Program-made: the position numbers and the translations under genes | In this document: positions 52,705 through 63,927 of the stretch, in pieces | Layout: every line of letters begins with the position of its first letter | Position numbering within the stretch: the stretch's first letter is position 1 | Assembly (NCBI GenBank): GCA_031418775.1 | Contig: JANOJN010000170.1 | Location: 40,375-104,374, forward strand | Source: JANLQX01 sp031418775 | GTDB taxonomy: Bacteria; Actinomycetota; Acidimicrobiia; Acidimicrobiales; JANYDT01 | Length of the DNA: 64,000 bases | Reading direction: 5' to 3' | The notes under the pieces: model-generated | Told to the model about the DNA's origin: nothing | Databases searched by the model: none | The model's input: the letters and a program-made list of their open reading frames with translations, nothing else

Positions 52705-53658
52705 ATGACCGCGTCGTCCAGATATCGGGTCTTGATCGACTGCGATCCTGGTCACGACGACGTCTTCGCGATCGCCGTTGCCGCGCAGCACTGCGACATT
52801 GTCGGGGTCACGACGGTGGCGGGCAACTCGCCCCTGACGAACACCACCCGCAACGCGCTCATTGCCATCGACCTGTTCGGCCTGCACGACGTGCCGGTGC
52901 ACAGCGGGTCTGCCGTGCCCGTGAACGGTCGCGAGGGCCGCTATCCCGAGGCGCATGGTCGCTCCGGTCTCGACGGCCCGGCGCCCCGCACACCCTCGCG
53001 CGGTGTCGACGGGACCGATGCCGTGTCGTTCATCATCGAAACGGTGCGGGCGACCGAGGGTTTGTGGCTCGTCCCGATCGGGCCTCTCACGAACATCGCG
53101 CTTGCGCTGCGTCGCGCCCCCGACATCGCGCAGCGGGTGGCCGGCATCTCGATCATGGGTGGGTCGTTGACGCACGGGAACATGACGAGTGCGGCCGAGT
53201 TCAACATCTGGTTCGACCCCGAAGCGGCCGAGGACGTGTTCCGGGCCGGCGCGCCACTGACGATGTGCGGGCTCGACCTGACCCATCAGGTGGCGGCCGA
53301 TGGGAGCTTCATCGACGCACTGGAGGCACACGGGACCGACACCTCCCGCTTTTCTGCCGAGCTGATGCGTTTCTACCACGGGTATTCAGCGCGCTTACTT
53401 CACCTGGAGGGCGACTCTGCGTACCGTCACCGCGTTCCCTTGCATGATCCCTGCGCGGTGATGGCCATCACCCACCCGCACCTATTCACTGTTGATCGTC
53501 TGCACGTCGTCGTCGAGACCGCCGGGACGCACACCCGCGGTATGACCCATCCGGACCTCCGACCGTGGGCTGACCCGGCGACGGCCAATGTCGATGCCGT
53601 GGCGAGCGCCCGGCGTGATGAGGCGCTCGATGTCGTTCTTGCGGCCCTGACGCGCTGA
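52705..53658 (+). CDS. inosine/uridine-preferring nucleoside hydrolase
   Basis: Hydrolyses ribonucleosides to free base and ribose. 317 residues. The calcium-binding N-terminal motif DCDPGHDDVFAI is the family hallmark, followed by GVTTVAGNSPL and LVPIGPLTNIALAL; the later GLDLTHQV supplies the C-terminal ligand. ATG 52705 follows ridA by five bases. With adenosine deaminase (adenosine to inosine) and the ABC transporter it completes a purine nucleoside use path. Repeat copy D follows. Confidence 0.93.
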   Translation: MTASSRYRVLIDCDPGHDDVFAIAVAAQHCDIVGVTTVAGNSPLTNTTRNALIAIDLFGLHDVPVHSGSAVPVNGREGRYPEAHGRSGLDGPAPRTPSRGVDGTDAVSFIIETVRATEGLWLVPIGPLTNIALALRRAPDIAQRVAGISIMGGSLTHGNMTSAAEFNIWFDPEAAEDVFRAGAPLTMCGLDLTHQVAADGSFIDALEAHGTDTSRFSAELMRFYHGYSARLLHLEGDSAYRHRVPLHDPCAVMAITHPHLFTVDRLHVVVETAGTHTRGMTHPDLRPWADPATANVDAVASARRDEALDVVLAALTR

Positions 53659-53709
53659 CCGCGGGCCTGCGGGTCAGTGCTGCGACCCAAAGGCCTGAGC
53701 CGTCTCGAA

Positions 53710-53866
53710 GTGCAGCAAAACACCTCCCAGCGCTGCACGGAGGTGTTTTGCCCCCATATATGGGGGCAACCTCTCTCCCAGTCACAGCGGCCACTCGTGT
53801 TGCGAGCAGTTGAGCGAAGCGAGCGGCGCAGCGCCAATGAACAGAGGGGCAACCTCTCTCCCAACG
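53710..53866 (-). repeat. dispersed intergenic hairpin repeat, copy D (extended form)
   Basis: Opposite orientation to copy A. Hairpin II is the best paired of all copies: GCAAAACACCTCC (53715-53727) and GGAGGTGTTTTGC (53739-53751), perfect 13-bp stem, 11-base loop. Hairpin I GCCCCCATATATGGGGGC at 53750-53767 is a perfect palindrome. A further part (about 53768-53866) ends in a second AACCTCTCTCCCAACG and matches the inverted extension of copy A. It lies between the convergent ends of the nucleoside hydrolase and cdd genes. Confidence 0.88.
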
Positions 53867-53868
53867 CG

Positions 53869-54267
53869 TCAGTGCAGGTCGTCGGGGCCGAAGGAGTCGG
53901 GGAGGATGTCGTCGAGGGTTTTGATGCCGCCTACTCCCTTGACCAGGAGTTGCTTTCCGCCGTGTTCGAGGAGGAGCTGACGGCAGCGGCCGCACGGGGC
54001 GAGGACGTAGCCCTCCGCGTGCACGGCGACGAACGCCACGAGGCGTCCACCACCGCTCGCCATGAGCGAGGAGACCAGTCCGCACTCGGCGCAGAGCCCG
54101 AGACCGTAGGAGGCATTCTCGACGTTGCAGCCGGTGACGATGCGGCCGTCGTCGACCAGGGCGGCGGCGCCGACCGGGAACTTCGAGTACGGGGCGTAGG
54201 ACTTCTCGGTCATGGCGAGCGCCGCGGCCTGCAGCGCATCCCAGTCGACCGGCGGGGGAGAGGACAC
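53869..54267 (-). CDS. cdd: cytidine deaminase
   Basis: Zinc enzyme converting cytidine and deoxycytidine to uridine forms. The 132-residue protein has GCNVENASYGLGLCAECGL (zinc Cys and the catalytic Glu) and APCGRCRQLL (two zinc cysteines), with the standard length. GTG 54267 lies four bases after the permease stop, so it is the last gene of the nucleoside-transporter operon. Confidence 0.96.
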   Translation of the reverse strand: MSSPPPVDWDALQAAALAMTEKSYAPYSKFPVGAAALVDDGRIVTGCNVENASYGLGLCAECGLVSSLMASGGGRLVAFVAVHAEGYVLAPCGRCRQLLLEHGGKQLLVKGVGGIKTLDDILPDSFGPDDLH

Positions 54268-54271
54268 TGAC

Positions 54272-55501
54272 TTAACCCGCCTGTCCCTTGATGTACGGCT
54301 GACCGCTCGCCGCGGGAGGCCGCTGGCGTTTCGATGCCACGGTGAGCACGATCAGGGTCAGCAGATACGGCAGGGCTTTGATCATTGCGTCGTTGATGGT
54401 CTCGTTGGCCGACGCGAACCACAACACGAACGCGGCAACGACCCCCAGCCCCAGGGCCGGCTTGTAGTGCTTCTTCGCCACGTTCCATGCGGCTGCCAGC
54501 AGGAACGAGAGCCCCACCGCGCCGATGACGGCGCGCGACTCGAGGCCGATCTGGAATCCGACGGACTGGCTGAAGCTGAACAGCAGCGCGCCGATCGACA
54601 ACAGGCCGGGCATCCAGTTGCCGAAGATCATCGCGGCCAGGCCGAGGAAGCCACGGTTTGCCGTCATGCCCTGCTGGTACTTGAGGCTGTCGAGGACCAG
54701 CCAGGCACCACCGAGACCGGCCAGGCTGCCGGACAGGAGCAGCGCCATCCACCGGGTGAACATGACGTTCACCCCTAGGGACTCGGCGGCGGCCGGCTTT
54801 TCGCCGCTGCTCCGAAGCCGCAGACCGAACGGAGTGCGCCACACCAGATACCAGATCGCCGGGATCAGCAGGAGCAGAAGGACCGACGACCAGGCGACCT
54901 CGATGGTGAAGCCCCGAACCGTTCCGGCGAGGTCGGAGACGAGGAACCACCGCTTGTCCTCGATGGTCTGGAGCCAGTCGCCGATGAACGGGATGGAGAA
55001 CTTGCTGCCGAAGTTCCGCACCGACGGAGAGTCGGCGATGGTTCCGAGGTCGCCCTCGTTGCCCTTCCCGTCGAAGAAGATGCCGGAGAGGTAGCGGACG
55101 AGGCCCACCGACAAGATGTTGATGGCGACGCCGGCCACGGTCTGATCCACGGCGAAGGTCACGGTGGCAAGCGCGAGGAGCGCCCCACCGAGGAAGCCTC
55201 CGATGAGCCCACCAAGGAGCGCACCCCACGGCCCGAAGTGCCAGCCGAGGTAGCCGGCACCCCATGTGCCCATGATCATCATGCCTTCGAGGCCGATGTT
55301 GAACACCCCGGCGCGCTCGGCCACGAGTCCGCCGAGTCCGGCGAGGATCACCGGAACCGCAAAGCCGAGAGCGGTGCTGACCGTCGATGATCCGGTGAGT
55401 CCCGGGGCGTCGAACAGCCGGGCCGACACCGAGAGGAGGAGCACGACACCGAGGGCGCTGAGCGATGCCCGCTGCCATCCGTTGAGGCGGATGTTCATCA
55501 T
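54272..55501 (-). CDS. nucleoside ABC transporter permease 2
   Basis: Membrane component of a BMP-type (nucleoside) importer; 409 residues with about ten hydrophobic segments. The motif AERAGVFNIGLEGMMIMGTWGAG is the conserved cytoplasmic loop of this branched-chain-type permease group, also seen in the other permease. Its start overlaps the first permease's stop (ATGATG, 55501-55498). cdd follows. Confidence 0.9.
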   Translation of the reverse strand: MMNIRLNGWQRASLSALGVVLLLSVSARLFDAPGLTGSSTVSTALGFAVPVILAGLGGLVAERAGVFNIGLEGMMIMGTWGAGYLGWHFGPWGALLGGLIGGFLGGALLALATVTFAVDQTVAGVAINILSVGLVRYLSGIFFDGKGNEGDLGTIADSPSVRNFGSKFSIPFIGDWLQTIEDKRWFLVSDLAGTVRGFTIEVAWSSVLLLLLIPAIWYLVWRTPFGLRLRSSGEKPAAAESLGVNVMFTRWMALLLSGSLAGLGGAWLVLDSLKYQQGMTANRGFLGLAAMIFGNWMPGLLSIGALLFSFSQSVGFQIGLESRAVIGAVGLSFLLAAAWNVAKKHYKPALGLGVVAAFVLWFASANETINDAMIKALPYLLTLIVLTVASKRQRPPAASGQPYIKGQAG

Positions 55502-56588
55502 GCGCCGGCTTCCTGCTGCTTCGCGGCGTGCGTTCTTGCTGCAGCCTCGCGGATGATGGTGGCGAGCGTCTTGCGTTCCCAGACGGCGTAGACGATGACG
55601 GCGATGAACAGCAGCGAGCCCTGGAGGATCACGGCGATCTCGCCGGGGATCCCGACGGTGACGAGTCCACGGGCACCCTGGTCGAGCGCCGCCCACAGAA
55701 ACGCTGCCGCCGCGACACCGATGGGATGGTTGCGCCCGAGCAGGGCGATGCCGATGCCGGTGAACCCGAGCCCGCCGGGGAAGCGGTCACCGTACGAGAG
55801 TTGGTCGTTGGCCGAGAGCACGATCCCCATGCCGATCAGACCGGCACATGCGCCGGAGATCAGCATCGTGACCATCATCATTCGCTTCGGGTTGATCCCC
55901 GCTGATCGGGCGGCCGAGGCGTTGCCGCCGGAAGCCCGCAGGTCGAAACCGAAGCGAGTGCGGTAGACGATCAGGTAGAACGCCACGCCGATGACCACCG
56001 CGATCAGGACGTAGCTCTGGATCTTGGCGTCGCCGATCTTGAAGACGGGAAGCTGGCCGCTCTTGGGGATCGGACGGGTCGAGCCGTACTCGGGCCGGTT
56101 CGGATCGCGGAAGTGCGTCCACTTGCTCTGCATCAGGTAACTGATGAGCGACAACCCGATGCCGTTGAGCATGATGCCGGTCAGGACGGGGTTCACATTG
56201 CGGGTCACGTTGAGGATCCCGATGAGCGAGGCCCAGATCGCGCCGGCCACGATCGCCGTCAAGAGGGTCACGGCGACGTGCAACGGTGCCGGGAGGTCGA
56301 TGGCGGCGCCGACGACCGCGCCGAACATGGCCGCCACCTGGTACTGGGCGTTCGTGCCGATGTTGAAGACGTTCATCTTCAGGGCGATGGCGATGGCGAC
56401 GGCGCTCACGTAGTACCGGGCTCCGACGTTCACGGCGGTGATGACACCGTCGAGATTGGCGAAGTTCTTCCACATCGCCCGATAGGCGGTGAGCGGGTTG
56501 TGACCCGAGACGAGGAGGACGACGGATGCGATGGCGAAGGCGAGAGCAAGCGCAAGCGCCGCCGGTGTGAGCGTCTTCTTGAGGTTCT

Positions 56589-56592
<4 letters not shown>
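55498..56592 (-). CDS. nucleoside ABC transporter permease 1
   Basis: 364-residue membrane protein with the corresponding loop KMNVFNIGTNAQYQVAAMFGA. About nine hydrophobic segments. It is the partner of the second permease in a heterodimeric channel, as in NupP/NupQ-type or BmpA-associated systems. ATG 56592 overlaps the ATPase stop (ATGA). Confidence 0.9.
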
Positions 56593-58136
<1,544 letters not shown>

Positions 58137-58214
58137 TTCGTTCGCTGTTCCTTGCTGCGTCGTCGAGGGACGTCGGACGATTTCGTCATGACCACGCCTT
58201 CCTAGCAGAAAAGC

Positions 58215-58244
58215 AAACGGGGCGACCCGAAGGTCGCCCCGTTT
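58215..58244 (-). terminator. terminator/attenuator between the BMP gene and the transporter ATPase gene
   Basis: Perfect 13-bp stem AAACGGGGCGACC / GGTCGCCCCGTTT with a CGAA tetraloop, between the BMP gene and its ATPase partner on the same strand. A partial stop here would make the binding protein more abundant than the rest of the transporter. Confidence 0.85.
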
Positions 58245-58282
58245 CACACGGATCGGTTCGGCGCGAGAAGCGCCGGGTGCGG

Positions 58283-59353
58283 CTACTTCCGGGTCGGCAC
58301 CTTCGGTACGGCGATCTTGCCGCTGATGATGTCGGCCTTGACCTTCTCGACCTTGGCGATGATGGAAGCCTTCAGCGCCTTGTTGCTCTTGGCGTAGCCC
58401 ACGCCACCTTCCTTGAGTCCGAGTACGGAGGTGCCAGTGGCCGGCTTGCCGCTGTTGTAGGCCTTGATGGCCTCGTAGCTGGCAACGTCAACACGCTTGA
58501 GCATCGAGGTGAGGATGTAGTCGCGGCCGTTAGCCTGGGAGATGGTCTGGTACTGGTCGGAGTCGACACCGATCGCCCAGATCTTGCCCGGCTTCTTGCC
58601 GGATTCCTTGGCGGCGATGAATGCACCGTTGCCGGTCGATCCGGCGGCCACGTAGATCACGTCGATGCCCGACTTGTACATGGCGGCGGCGATGGCCTTG
58701 CCCTTCGGAACGTCGGTGAAGCCGGAGAAGTCCGGCGGTGCCGAGGCGTACTTCTGGGTGATCTTGATGTTCTTCTTGGCCGCCTTGGCACCGGCTTCGA
58801 AGCCAGCTTCGAACCGCTTGATGAGGTCGATCTCGACGCCGCCGATGAAGCCGACCTTGCCGGTCTTGGTCGTGAGACCGGCGATGTAGCCGACGAGGTA
58901 GGAGCCCTCCTGCTCGGAGAACAGGTAGCCGGCGGCATTGGCGAGCGGCGCACCCTTGGTGGCACCCTCATCCTGATCGGAGAGGGCGTCGTCGATCGAT
59001 GCGAACGCGATGGTCGGGTTGGCCTTGGCGCCCTTGGAGCAGTCGGGCGTCCAGAGGAAGCCGATGCAGATGATCAGACCGTTTTTGGCGGCGATGACGG
59101 TCTTGAGGCGCTCGGCGCGGTCACCGTCGGCACCCGACGGAACCGACTCTGTGGCCTTGAGACCGGAAAACTCGGCCTTGGCCTTGTCGAGGCCGGCGGC
59201 TGCCGCATCGTTGAACGACTTGTCGCCACGACCGGTCAAGTCGAACATGAGGGCGACGGACTTCGGCTCCTGCGACTGCGCCGCCGGGGCGGCAATCAGT
59301 GCAAGAGCACTGGCCATCGCGACGCCGGCGACGGCTTTGCGGGTGATCTTCAT
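58283..59353 (-). CDS. BMP family nucleoside-binding protein
   Basis: 356-residue periplasm-side binding protein of a nucleoside ABC importer (basic membrane protein/PnrA family). Signal peptide about 1-27 (AAPAAQSQ). The BMP family motif GRGDKSFNDAAAAGLDKA and VGFIGGVEIDLIKRFEAGFEAG, DVIYVAAGSTGNGAF and AIGVDSDQYQT are clear. Most members are lipoproteins, but no cysteine is present at the cleavage site, so it may be released or anchored differently. GGAGGG (59363-59368) precedes ATG 59353. The 266-bp gap upstream (59354-59619) is a divergent promoter region shared with the methyltransferase gene. Confidence 0.93.
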   Translation of the reverse strand: MKITRKAVAGVAMASALALIAAPAAQSQEPKSVALMFDLTGRGDKSFNDAAAAGLDKAKAEFSGLKATESVPSGADGDRAERLKTVIAAKNGLIICIGFLWTPDCSKGAKANPTIAFASIDDALSDQDEGATKGAPLANAAGYLFSEQEGSYLVGYIAGLTTKTGKVGFIGGVEIDLIKRFEAGFEAGAKAAKKNIKITQKYASAPPDFSGFTDVPKGKAIAAAMYKSGIDVIYVAAGSTGNGAFIAAKESGKKPGKIWAIGVDSDQYQTISQANGRDYILTSMLKRVDVASYEAIKAYNSGKPATGTSVLGLKEGGVGYAKSNKALKASIIAKVEKVKADIISGKIAVPKVPTRK

Positions 59354-59619
59354 GGAGTTTGACCCTCCGAGGGTGTGATGTAGAGGCCGCACTCCGCGGA
59401 AGCGGGGCTGCGGACCGGGTTTGGTCCCAGGTGACGATAACGGGCTGAACAGGGTGCAGCAATCAGAACTTGCCTGTGGTTCACGAGATCGCAACAACGA
59501 TCCGGCGGAGTGCCCCAAGAAGGGTCGTTGGACTGGTGGCCGGGGGACCCCCCACCCCGCCCGGACGACGTGCGGTTCCGGGACCGGGTAGGCGCCTCGA
59601 ACAACTACGTTCGTCGGCA

Positions 59620-60393
59620 GTGTCCACGCCGTCCCGCTCGCTTCGTTCGCGCAAACGCGAGGTTCCCGCCGATTTCGATGTCGTGGCCGGGCACTACGAC
59701 CTGCTGGTCAAACGCAACCCCGGCTACGTCGAGCACCTGGCGCTGTCCGCCGCCCGGCTGGGCCTCGCCGACGGCGGCCGCGGCATGCGGCTGCTCGACC
59801 TCTGCTGCGGGACGGGGCTCTCCACCGCCGGGCTTCTGACGAGCTATCCCCACGCCGAGATCGTCGGACTCGACGCGTCGACCGGCATGCTCGAGCTCGC
59901 TCGGGCCAAGCCGGCGCTTCGCCAGGCCGGCGTGCGCTTCGTCCACGGTGACGCCATGGATCCCGCAGCCCCGGTCGCCGGGGCGTTCGGCGTCGCTCCC
60001 GAGGAACTCGCCCTCGACGGGATCGTGATGGCCTACGGGATACGCAACATGCCCGACGCCGACGAATGCCTCGCCCGACTCCTGCCGTTGCTGAAGCCGG
60101 GTGCGCCGATCTGCTTCCACGAGTACTCCGTGGCTCATTCGCCCCGGTCCAAGGGCACGTGGACGACGGTCGCCTGGGGGATCATCATCCCGTCCGGCTT
60201 CATCGCTGCCCGCCACACCCGCATCTACCGCTACCTGTGGCGCAGCGTCCTCGACTTCGACGGCCGGCCGCAGTTCGAGGACCGCCTCCGGCGTCTCGGC
60301 TTCGACGACGTGCATACCGAGCCGATGGACGGGTGGCAGAAGGACATCGTGCATTCGTTCCTCGCCCGCCGCCCGGCCGCAACCCGCCCGTGA
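59620..60393 (+). CDS. UbiE/MenG-like SAM methyltransferase
   Basis: 257-residue methyltransferase of class I. LDLCCGTGLSTAGLL is the SAM-binding loop; FDVVAGHYDLLVKR at the start and IVMAYGIRNMPDADECL are the UbiE-like blocks. It could methylate a quinone or, because a CrtU-like carotenoid enzyme overlaps its end (GTGA), a carotenoid. I prefer GTG 59620, from homology. The target is not known. Confidence 0.8.
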   Translation: MSTPSRSLRSRKREVPADFDVVAGHYDLLVKRNPGYVEHLALSAARLGLADGGRGMRLLDLCCGTGLSTAGLLTSYPHAEIVGLDASTGMLELARAKPALRQAGVRFVHGDAMDPAAPVAGAFGVAPEELALDGIVMAYGIRNMPDADECLARLLPLLKPGAPICFHEYSVAHSPRSKGTWTTVAWGIIIPSGFIAARHTRIYRYLWRSVLDFDGRPQFEDRLRRLGFDDVHTEPMDGWQKDIVHSFLARRPAATRP

Positions 60394-61937
60394 GCCGCGC
60401 GCCCGGGGGCCGCGACCGACGAGCGGTTCAGGTCGTCGGCTCCGACGCCGCCTTCCGGCCGACACGACTGGGCATCGACCCGGGGCTGCGGGTCACCGTC
60501 GTCGGCGGTGGTCTTGCGGGCTTCGCCGCAGCGGTGTCGCTGGCCGAGCGCGGCGCGGCTGTCACCGTTCGGGAGGCCGGACCGGTCCTCGGCGGACGGC
60601 TCTCCTCGTGGCCCGACACCCTCAACGCTGCCGCGGGGGGTGGACCGATCCAGATGGAGCGGGGTTTTCACGCCTTCTTTCGCCAGTACTACAACGCGCG
60701 TGCCCTGCTTCGCCGGGTCGATCCGTCCCTGTCGTTCCTTCGGGCGTGCGATGACTATCCGCTCTTCGGCCCGAACGGCTCGTTCCAGTCGTTCGCATCC
60801 CTGCCGGCGACGCCACCGTTGAATCTCGCGGTGCTTGTGAAGCGCACGCCCACGCTGAACCTGGCCGGGCTGCGGGGCATCAACGGCGACGCCGCCGCCG
60901 AGATGCTGGCCTTCAACGGCGACGACACCTATGCCCGCTTCGACGGGATCAGCGCGAAGGAATACCTCGACCAGGTCAACTTCCCGGCCGCCGCCCGCCG
61001 GATGCTCTTCGAAGTGTTCGCCCACTCGTTCTTCAACCCCGAGGAGGTCATGTCGGCGGGCGAGATGCTGATGATGTTCCACCTCTACTTCTGCGGCTCG
61101 GCCGAGGGGATCCTCTTCGATGTCCTCGACGGCCCGTTCGGCGAGGCGGTGTGGAACCCATTGCAGCGCTACGCGGAATCGCTCGGCGTCCGGATCACCG
61201 TCGGAGATCCGGTCGATGTGCTCCCGGAACCGGGAGAGCGAGAGGCGGTGGTGCTGGCGACGAACGTGGACTCGTTGCGTGGGATCGTCGACACCAATCC
61301 CTGGATCGGCCGAGGCGAAACGGACTGGCTCGCCAAGGTGGCGACGCGCCGCCAGGCGCCGCCGTTCGCCGTGCTCCGGCTCTGGCTCGATCGGGACGTG
61401 CACGCGGACCGGGCGCCGTTCGCCGGGACGGCCGCACTTGGCATCCTCGACAACATCTCGTGCGTCCACCGCTATCAGGACGAGGCCCGGAGCTGGGCCC
61501 GCCGCACCGGTGGCAGCGTCGTGGAACTGCACGCCTACGCGCTCCCGGTCTCGCACCACAACGACGAGGCACTCGTGCGGCGCGATCTCCTGGAGCAGTT
61601 GCGCGGCGTCTACCCGGAGACCCGTGACGCGAAGATCCTCGACGAGCGACTCCTCCTGCGCTCCGACTGCCCGAGCTTCGAGGTGGGCTCCTATGCCGGT
61701 CGGCTGCCGGTCACGACCCCGCACCCCCGCGTCGTCCTAGCCGGCGACCACGTCCGTCTCTCCCTTCCGACGGCGCTGATGGAACGGGCGGTGACCAGTG
61801 GCTTCCTCGCCGCGAATGCACTCCTCTCTCCATTGGGGGTGGCGCCCGAGCCGATCTGGTCGGTTCCCACCAGGGGCGCTCTGGCCAGCCTGCAGGCATG
61901 GCAGCGCCGTCGACGGGGCAACCCGGTCGACTCCTGA
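60390..61937 (+). CDS. CrtU-like FAD oxidoreductase (aromatic carotenoid type)
   Basis: 515-residue flavoprotein. N-terminal VVGGGLAGFAAAVSLAERG (FAD loop), then MERGFHAFFRQYYNARALLRR and FAHSFFNPEEVMSAGEML, segments characteristic of CrtU-type enzymes that convert beta-carotene rings to aromatic rings (isorenieratene pathway) by desaturation with methyl shift. Phytoene-desaturase-type proteins are less similar in these blocks. The GTG overlaps the methyltransferase stop. No other carotenoid synthesis gene (crtB, crtI, crtY) is in the window, so it must depend on genes elsewhere. Confidence 0.68.
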   Translation: MSRAPGGRDRRAVQVVGSDAAFRPTRLGIDPGLRVTVVGGGLAGFAAAVSLAERGAAVTVREAGPVLGGRLSSWPDTLNAAAGGGPIQMERGFHAFFRQYYNARALLRRVDPSLSFLRACDDYPLFGPNGSFQSFASLPATPPLNLAVLVKRTPTLNLAGLRGINGDAAAEMLAFNGDDTYARFDGISAKEYLDQVNFPAAARRMLFEVFAHSFFNPEEVMSAGEMLMMFHLYFCGSAEGILFDVLDGPFGEAVWNPLQRYAESLGVRITVGDPVDVLPEPGEREAVVLATNVDSLRGIVDTNPWIGRGETDWLAKVATRRQAPPFAVLRLWLDRDVHADRAPFAGTAALGILDNISCVHRYQDEARSWARRTGGSVVELHAYALPVSHHNDEALVRRDLLEQLRGVYPETRDAKILDERLLLRSDCPSFEVGSYAGRLPVTTPHPRVVLAGDHVRLSLPTALMERAVTSGFLAANALLSPLGVAPEPIWSVPTRGALASLQAWQRRRRGNPVDS

Positions 61938-62028
61938 AAGCGTTTGCGCGTGTCCGTACACTGGGGCCCGGACGCGTTGTCCGGGTCCGGGGCCATGGCG
62001 TCGGAATGGAGCTGCAGAAGGGGCACGC

Positions 62029-63927
62029 GTGGCGAATGTGGTGACGGCTCGGGCGGCGATCGTGCGATCGTCCGTCGTCGACATTCTCGGCGCGCTGTAC
62101 CCCGACCACGATGCGGGCACGCTCTTCGACAGGCTGGGCGCGGTGAGCGAACGTGCGGTCGCGGCTCGAACAGCGGAGTTATTGGAACGGGACCGCACCG
62201 CTGAACTGACGCCGGACTGGTTCCATTCCAACACGATGATCGGCTACGTGGCCTACGCGGATCGATTCGGTGGTGATCTCGGCGGCGTCGCCAAACATCT
62301 CGATTATCTCGGTGAGCTCGGGATCACCTACGTGCACCTGATGTCGGTGATGCGTCCACGCGACGGCGAGAACGACGGCGGCTACGCCATCGCCGATTAT
62401 CGTGACGTCGATCCCGTTCTCGGCACGATCGACGATCTACGCGCGCTTATCACCGACCTGCACGAACGGAACATGGCGGTGTGCATCGATCTCGTGATGA
62501 ACCACACCGCCGACACCCACCCGTGGGCTCTCGAAGCAATGGCCGGTGATGAAGCAAAGCGCGCATATTTTCTTACCTACGCCGACCGCGTCGAGCCGGA
62601 CCGTTGGGAACGCAGCCTTCCCGAAGTCTTCCCCACGATGGCTCCAGGCAACTTCACATGGAACGACTCGATGGGTCGATGGGTGTGGACGACGTTCAAT
62701 TCGTTCCAGTGGGACCTGAACTATGCCAATCCCGACGTGCTCGTCGAGATGCTCGATGTCATGTGCTTCCTCGCGAATCTTGGCGTCGACGTGCTGCGCC
62801 TCGATGCGGTGGCCTTCACCTGGAAGCGGCGCGGAACGAACTGCCAGAACCAGCCGGAGGCGCACTTGATCGCCCAGGTGCTTCGCGCCCTGCTGAGCAT
62901 CGCCGCGCCTGCGACGATCCTGCAGGCAGAGGCGATCGTCGGACCCGACGACCTCGTGCACTACCTCGGGGCCTACGGTTCGCGCCAGCGTCGCGAGTGT
63001 GAACTCGCGTATCACAACCAACTCATGGTGATGGGGTGGTCGGCGCTCGCCGAGCAGAACGTACGGCTCGCGACCCAGGCGCTTTCGCGCATGTCGCAGA
63101 TCCCCTCATGGGCCACCTGGTGCACCTACGTGCGATGCCACGACGACATCGGCTGGGCGGTGACCGACGAAGACGCCGGGCGCGTCGGGCTGTCGGGAGG
63201 TGCGCACCGCCGGTTCCTCGCCGAGTTCTACCGCGGCGCGTTCGCCGGGAGCTCTTCGTCCGGTGTCGCATTCTCCGCGAGTGACGACACTGGTGACGAG
63301 CGCACGAGCGGATCCGCCGCCGCACTCGTCGGAATCGACAGCGCGCGTAGTAGTGGCGATCTTGTCGCGTTGGATCTCGGGGTCCGGCGCCTGCTGATGC
63401 TCTACGGACTAGCGTTCGCCTTCGGGGGCATCCCGCTCGTGTACATGGGCGATGAGCTGGCGTTGGCCAACGACCATACGTACACAGATGATCCTGCGCA
63501 TGCGGCGGACAGCCGATGGATCCACCGGCCGATGATGGATTGGTCCGTTGCCGAACGACGCCGGGACCCGAGCACCGTCGAGGGTCGGGTCTTCGCCCGG
63601 TTCCGACAACTCGCCGCCGCCCGTGCCGCCATACCGGAACTCCGTTCGGGCGGAACCATCGACGCGTTCTCGACCGGCAGCGACCGGGTGCTCGGCATAC
63701 GTCGCTGGCACCCGCTGCACGGCCCCGTGCTCATCGTTGCCTCGTTCTCGGCCGAGACGGTGACCATCGCTCCGGTCGGTCCGGCGCCGGCGGGCGATGT
63801 GTGGTTCGACGCGCTCCACAACGAGCGGGTCCGCGGTGACGTGCCCCTGTCGCTGAGTGGCTACTCGCTGCGCTGGCTGGTCGTCGCCCCCGAGCACGCT
63901 GTCGTACCCGCTCCCGGTCCACGCTGA
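62029..63927 (+). CDS. amylosucrase-like GH13 alpha-glucanotransferase
   Basis: 632-residue glycoside hydrolase family 13 protein. The four conserved regions are present: DLVMNHTAD, VLRLDAVAF (nucleophile Asp), ILQAEAIV (acid/base Glu) and RCHDDIGW (third acid), the last form being typical of the amylosucrase subgroup (GH13_4), which makes alpha-1,4-glucan from sucrose. The N-terminal helical domain and C-terminal beta domain fit that length. GTG 62029 has AAGGGG upstream. Trehalose- or sucrose-hydrolysing activity is the alternative. No gene is seen in the last 73 bases of the window. Confidence 0.85.
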   Translation: MANVVTARAAIVRSSVVDILGALYPDHDAGTLFDRLGAVSERAVAARTAELLERDRTAELTPDWFHSNTMIGYVAYADRFGGDLGGVAKHLDYLGELGITYVHLMSVMRPRDGENDGGYAIADYRDVDPVLGTIDDLRALITDLHERNMAVCIDLVMNHTADTHPWALEAMAGDEAKRAYFLTYADRVEPDRWERSLPEVFPTMAPGNFTWNDSMGRWVWTTFNSFQWDLNYANPDVLVEMLDVMCFLANLGVDVLRLDAVAFTWKRRGTNCQNQPEAHLIAQVLRALLSIAAPATILQAEAIVGPDDLVHYLGAYGSRQRRECELAYHNQLMVMGWSALAEQNVRLATQALSRMSQIPSWATWCTYVRCHDDIGWAVTDEDAGRVGLSGGAHRRFLAEFYRGAFAGSSSSGVAFSASDDTGDERTSGSAAALVGIDSARSSGDLVALDLGVRRLLMLYGLAFAFGGIPLVYMGDELALANDHTYTDDPAHAADSRWIHRPMMDWSVAERRRDPSTVEGRVFARFRQLAAARAAIPELRSGGTIDAFSTGSDRVLGIRRWHPLHGPVLIVASFSAETVTIAPVGPAPAGDVWFDALHNERVRGDVPLSLSGYSLRWLVVAPEHAVVPAPGPR

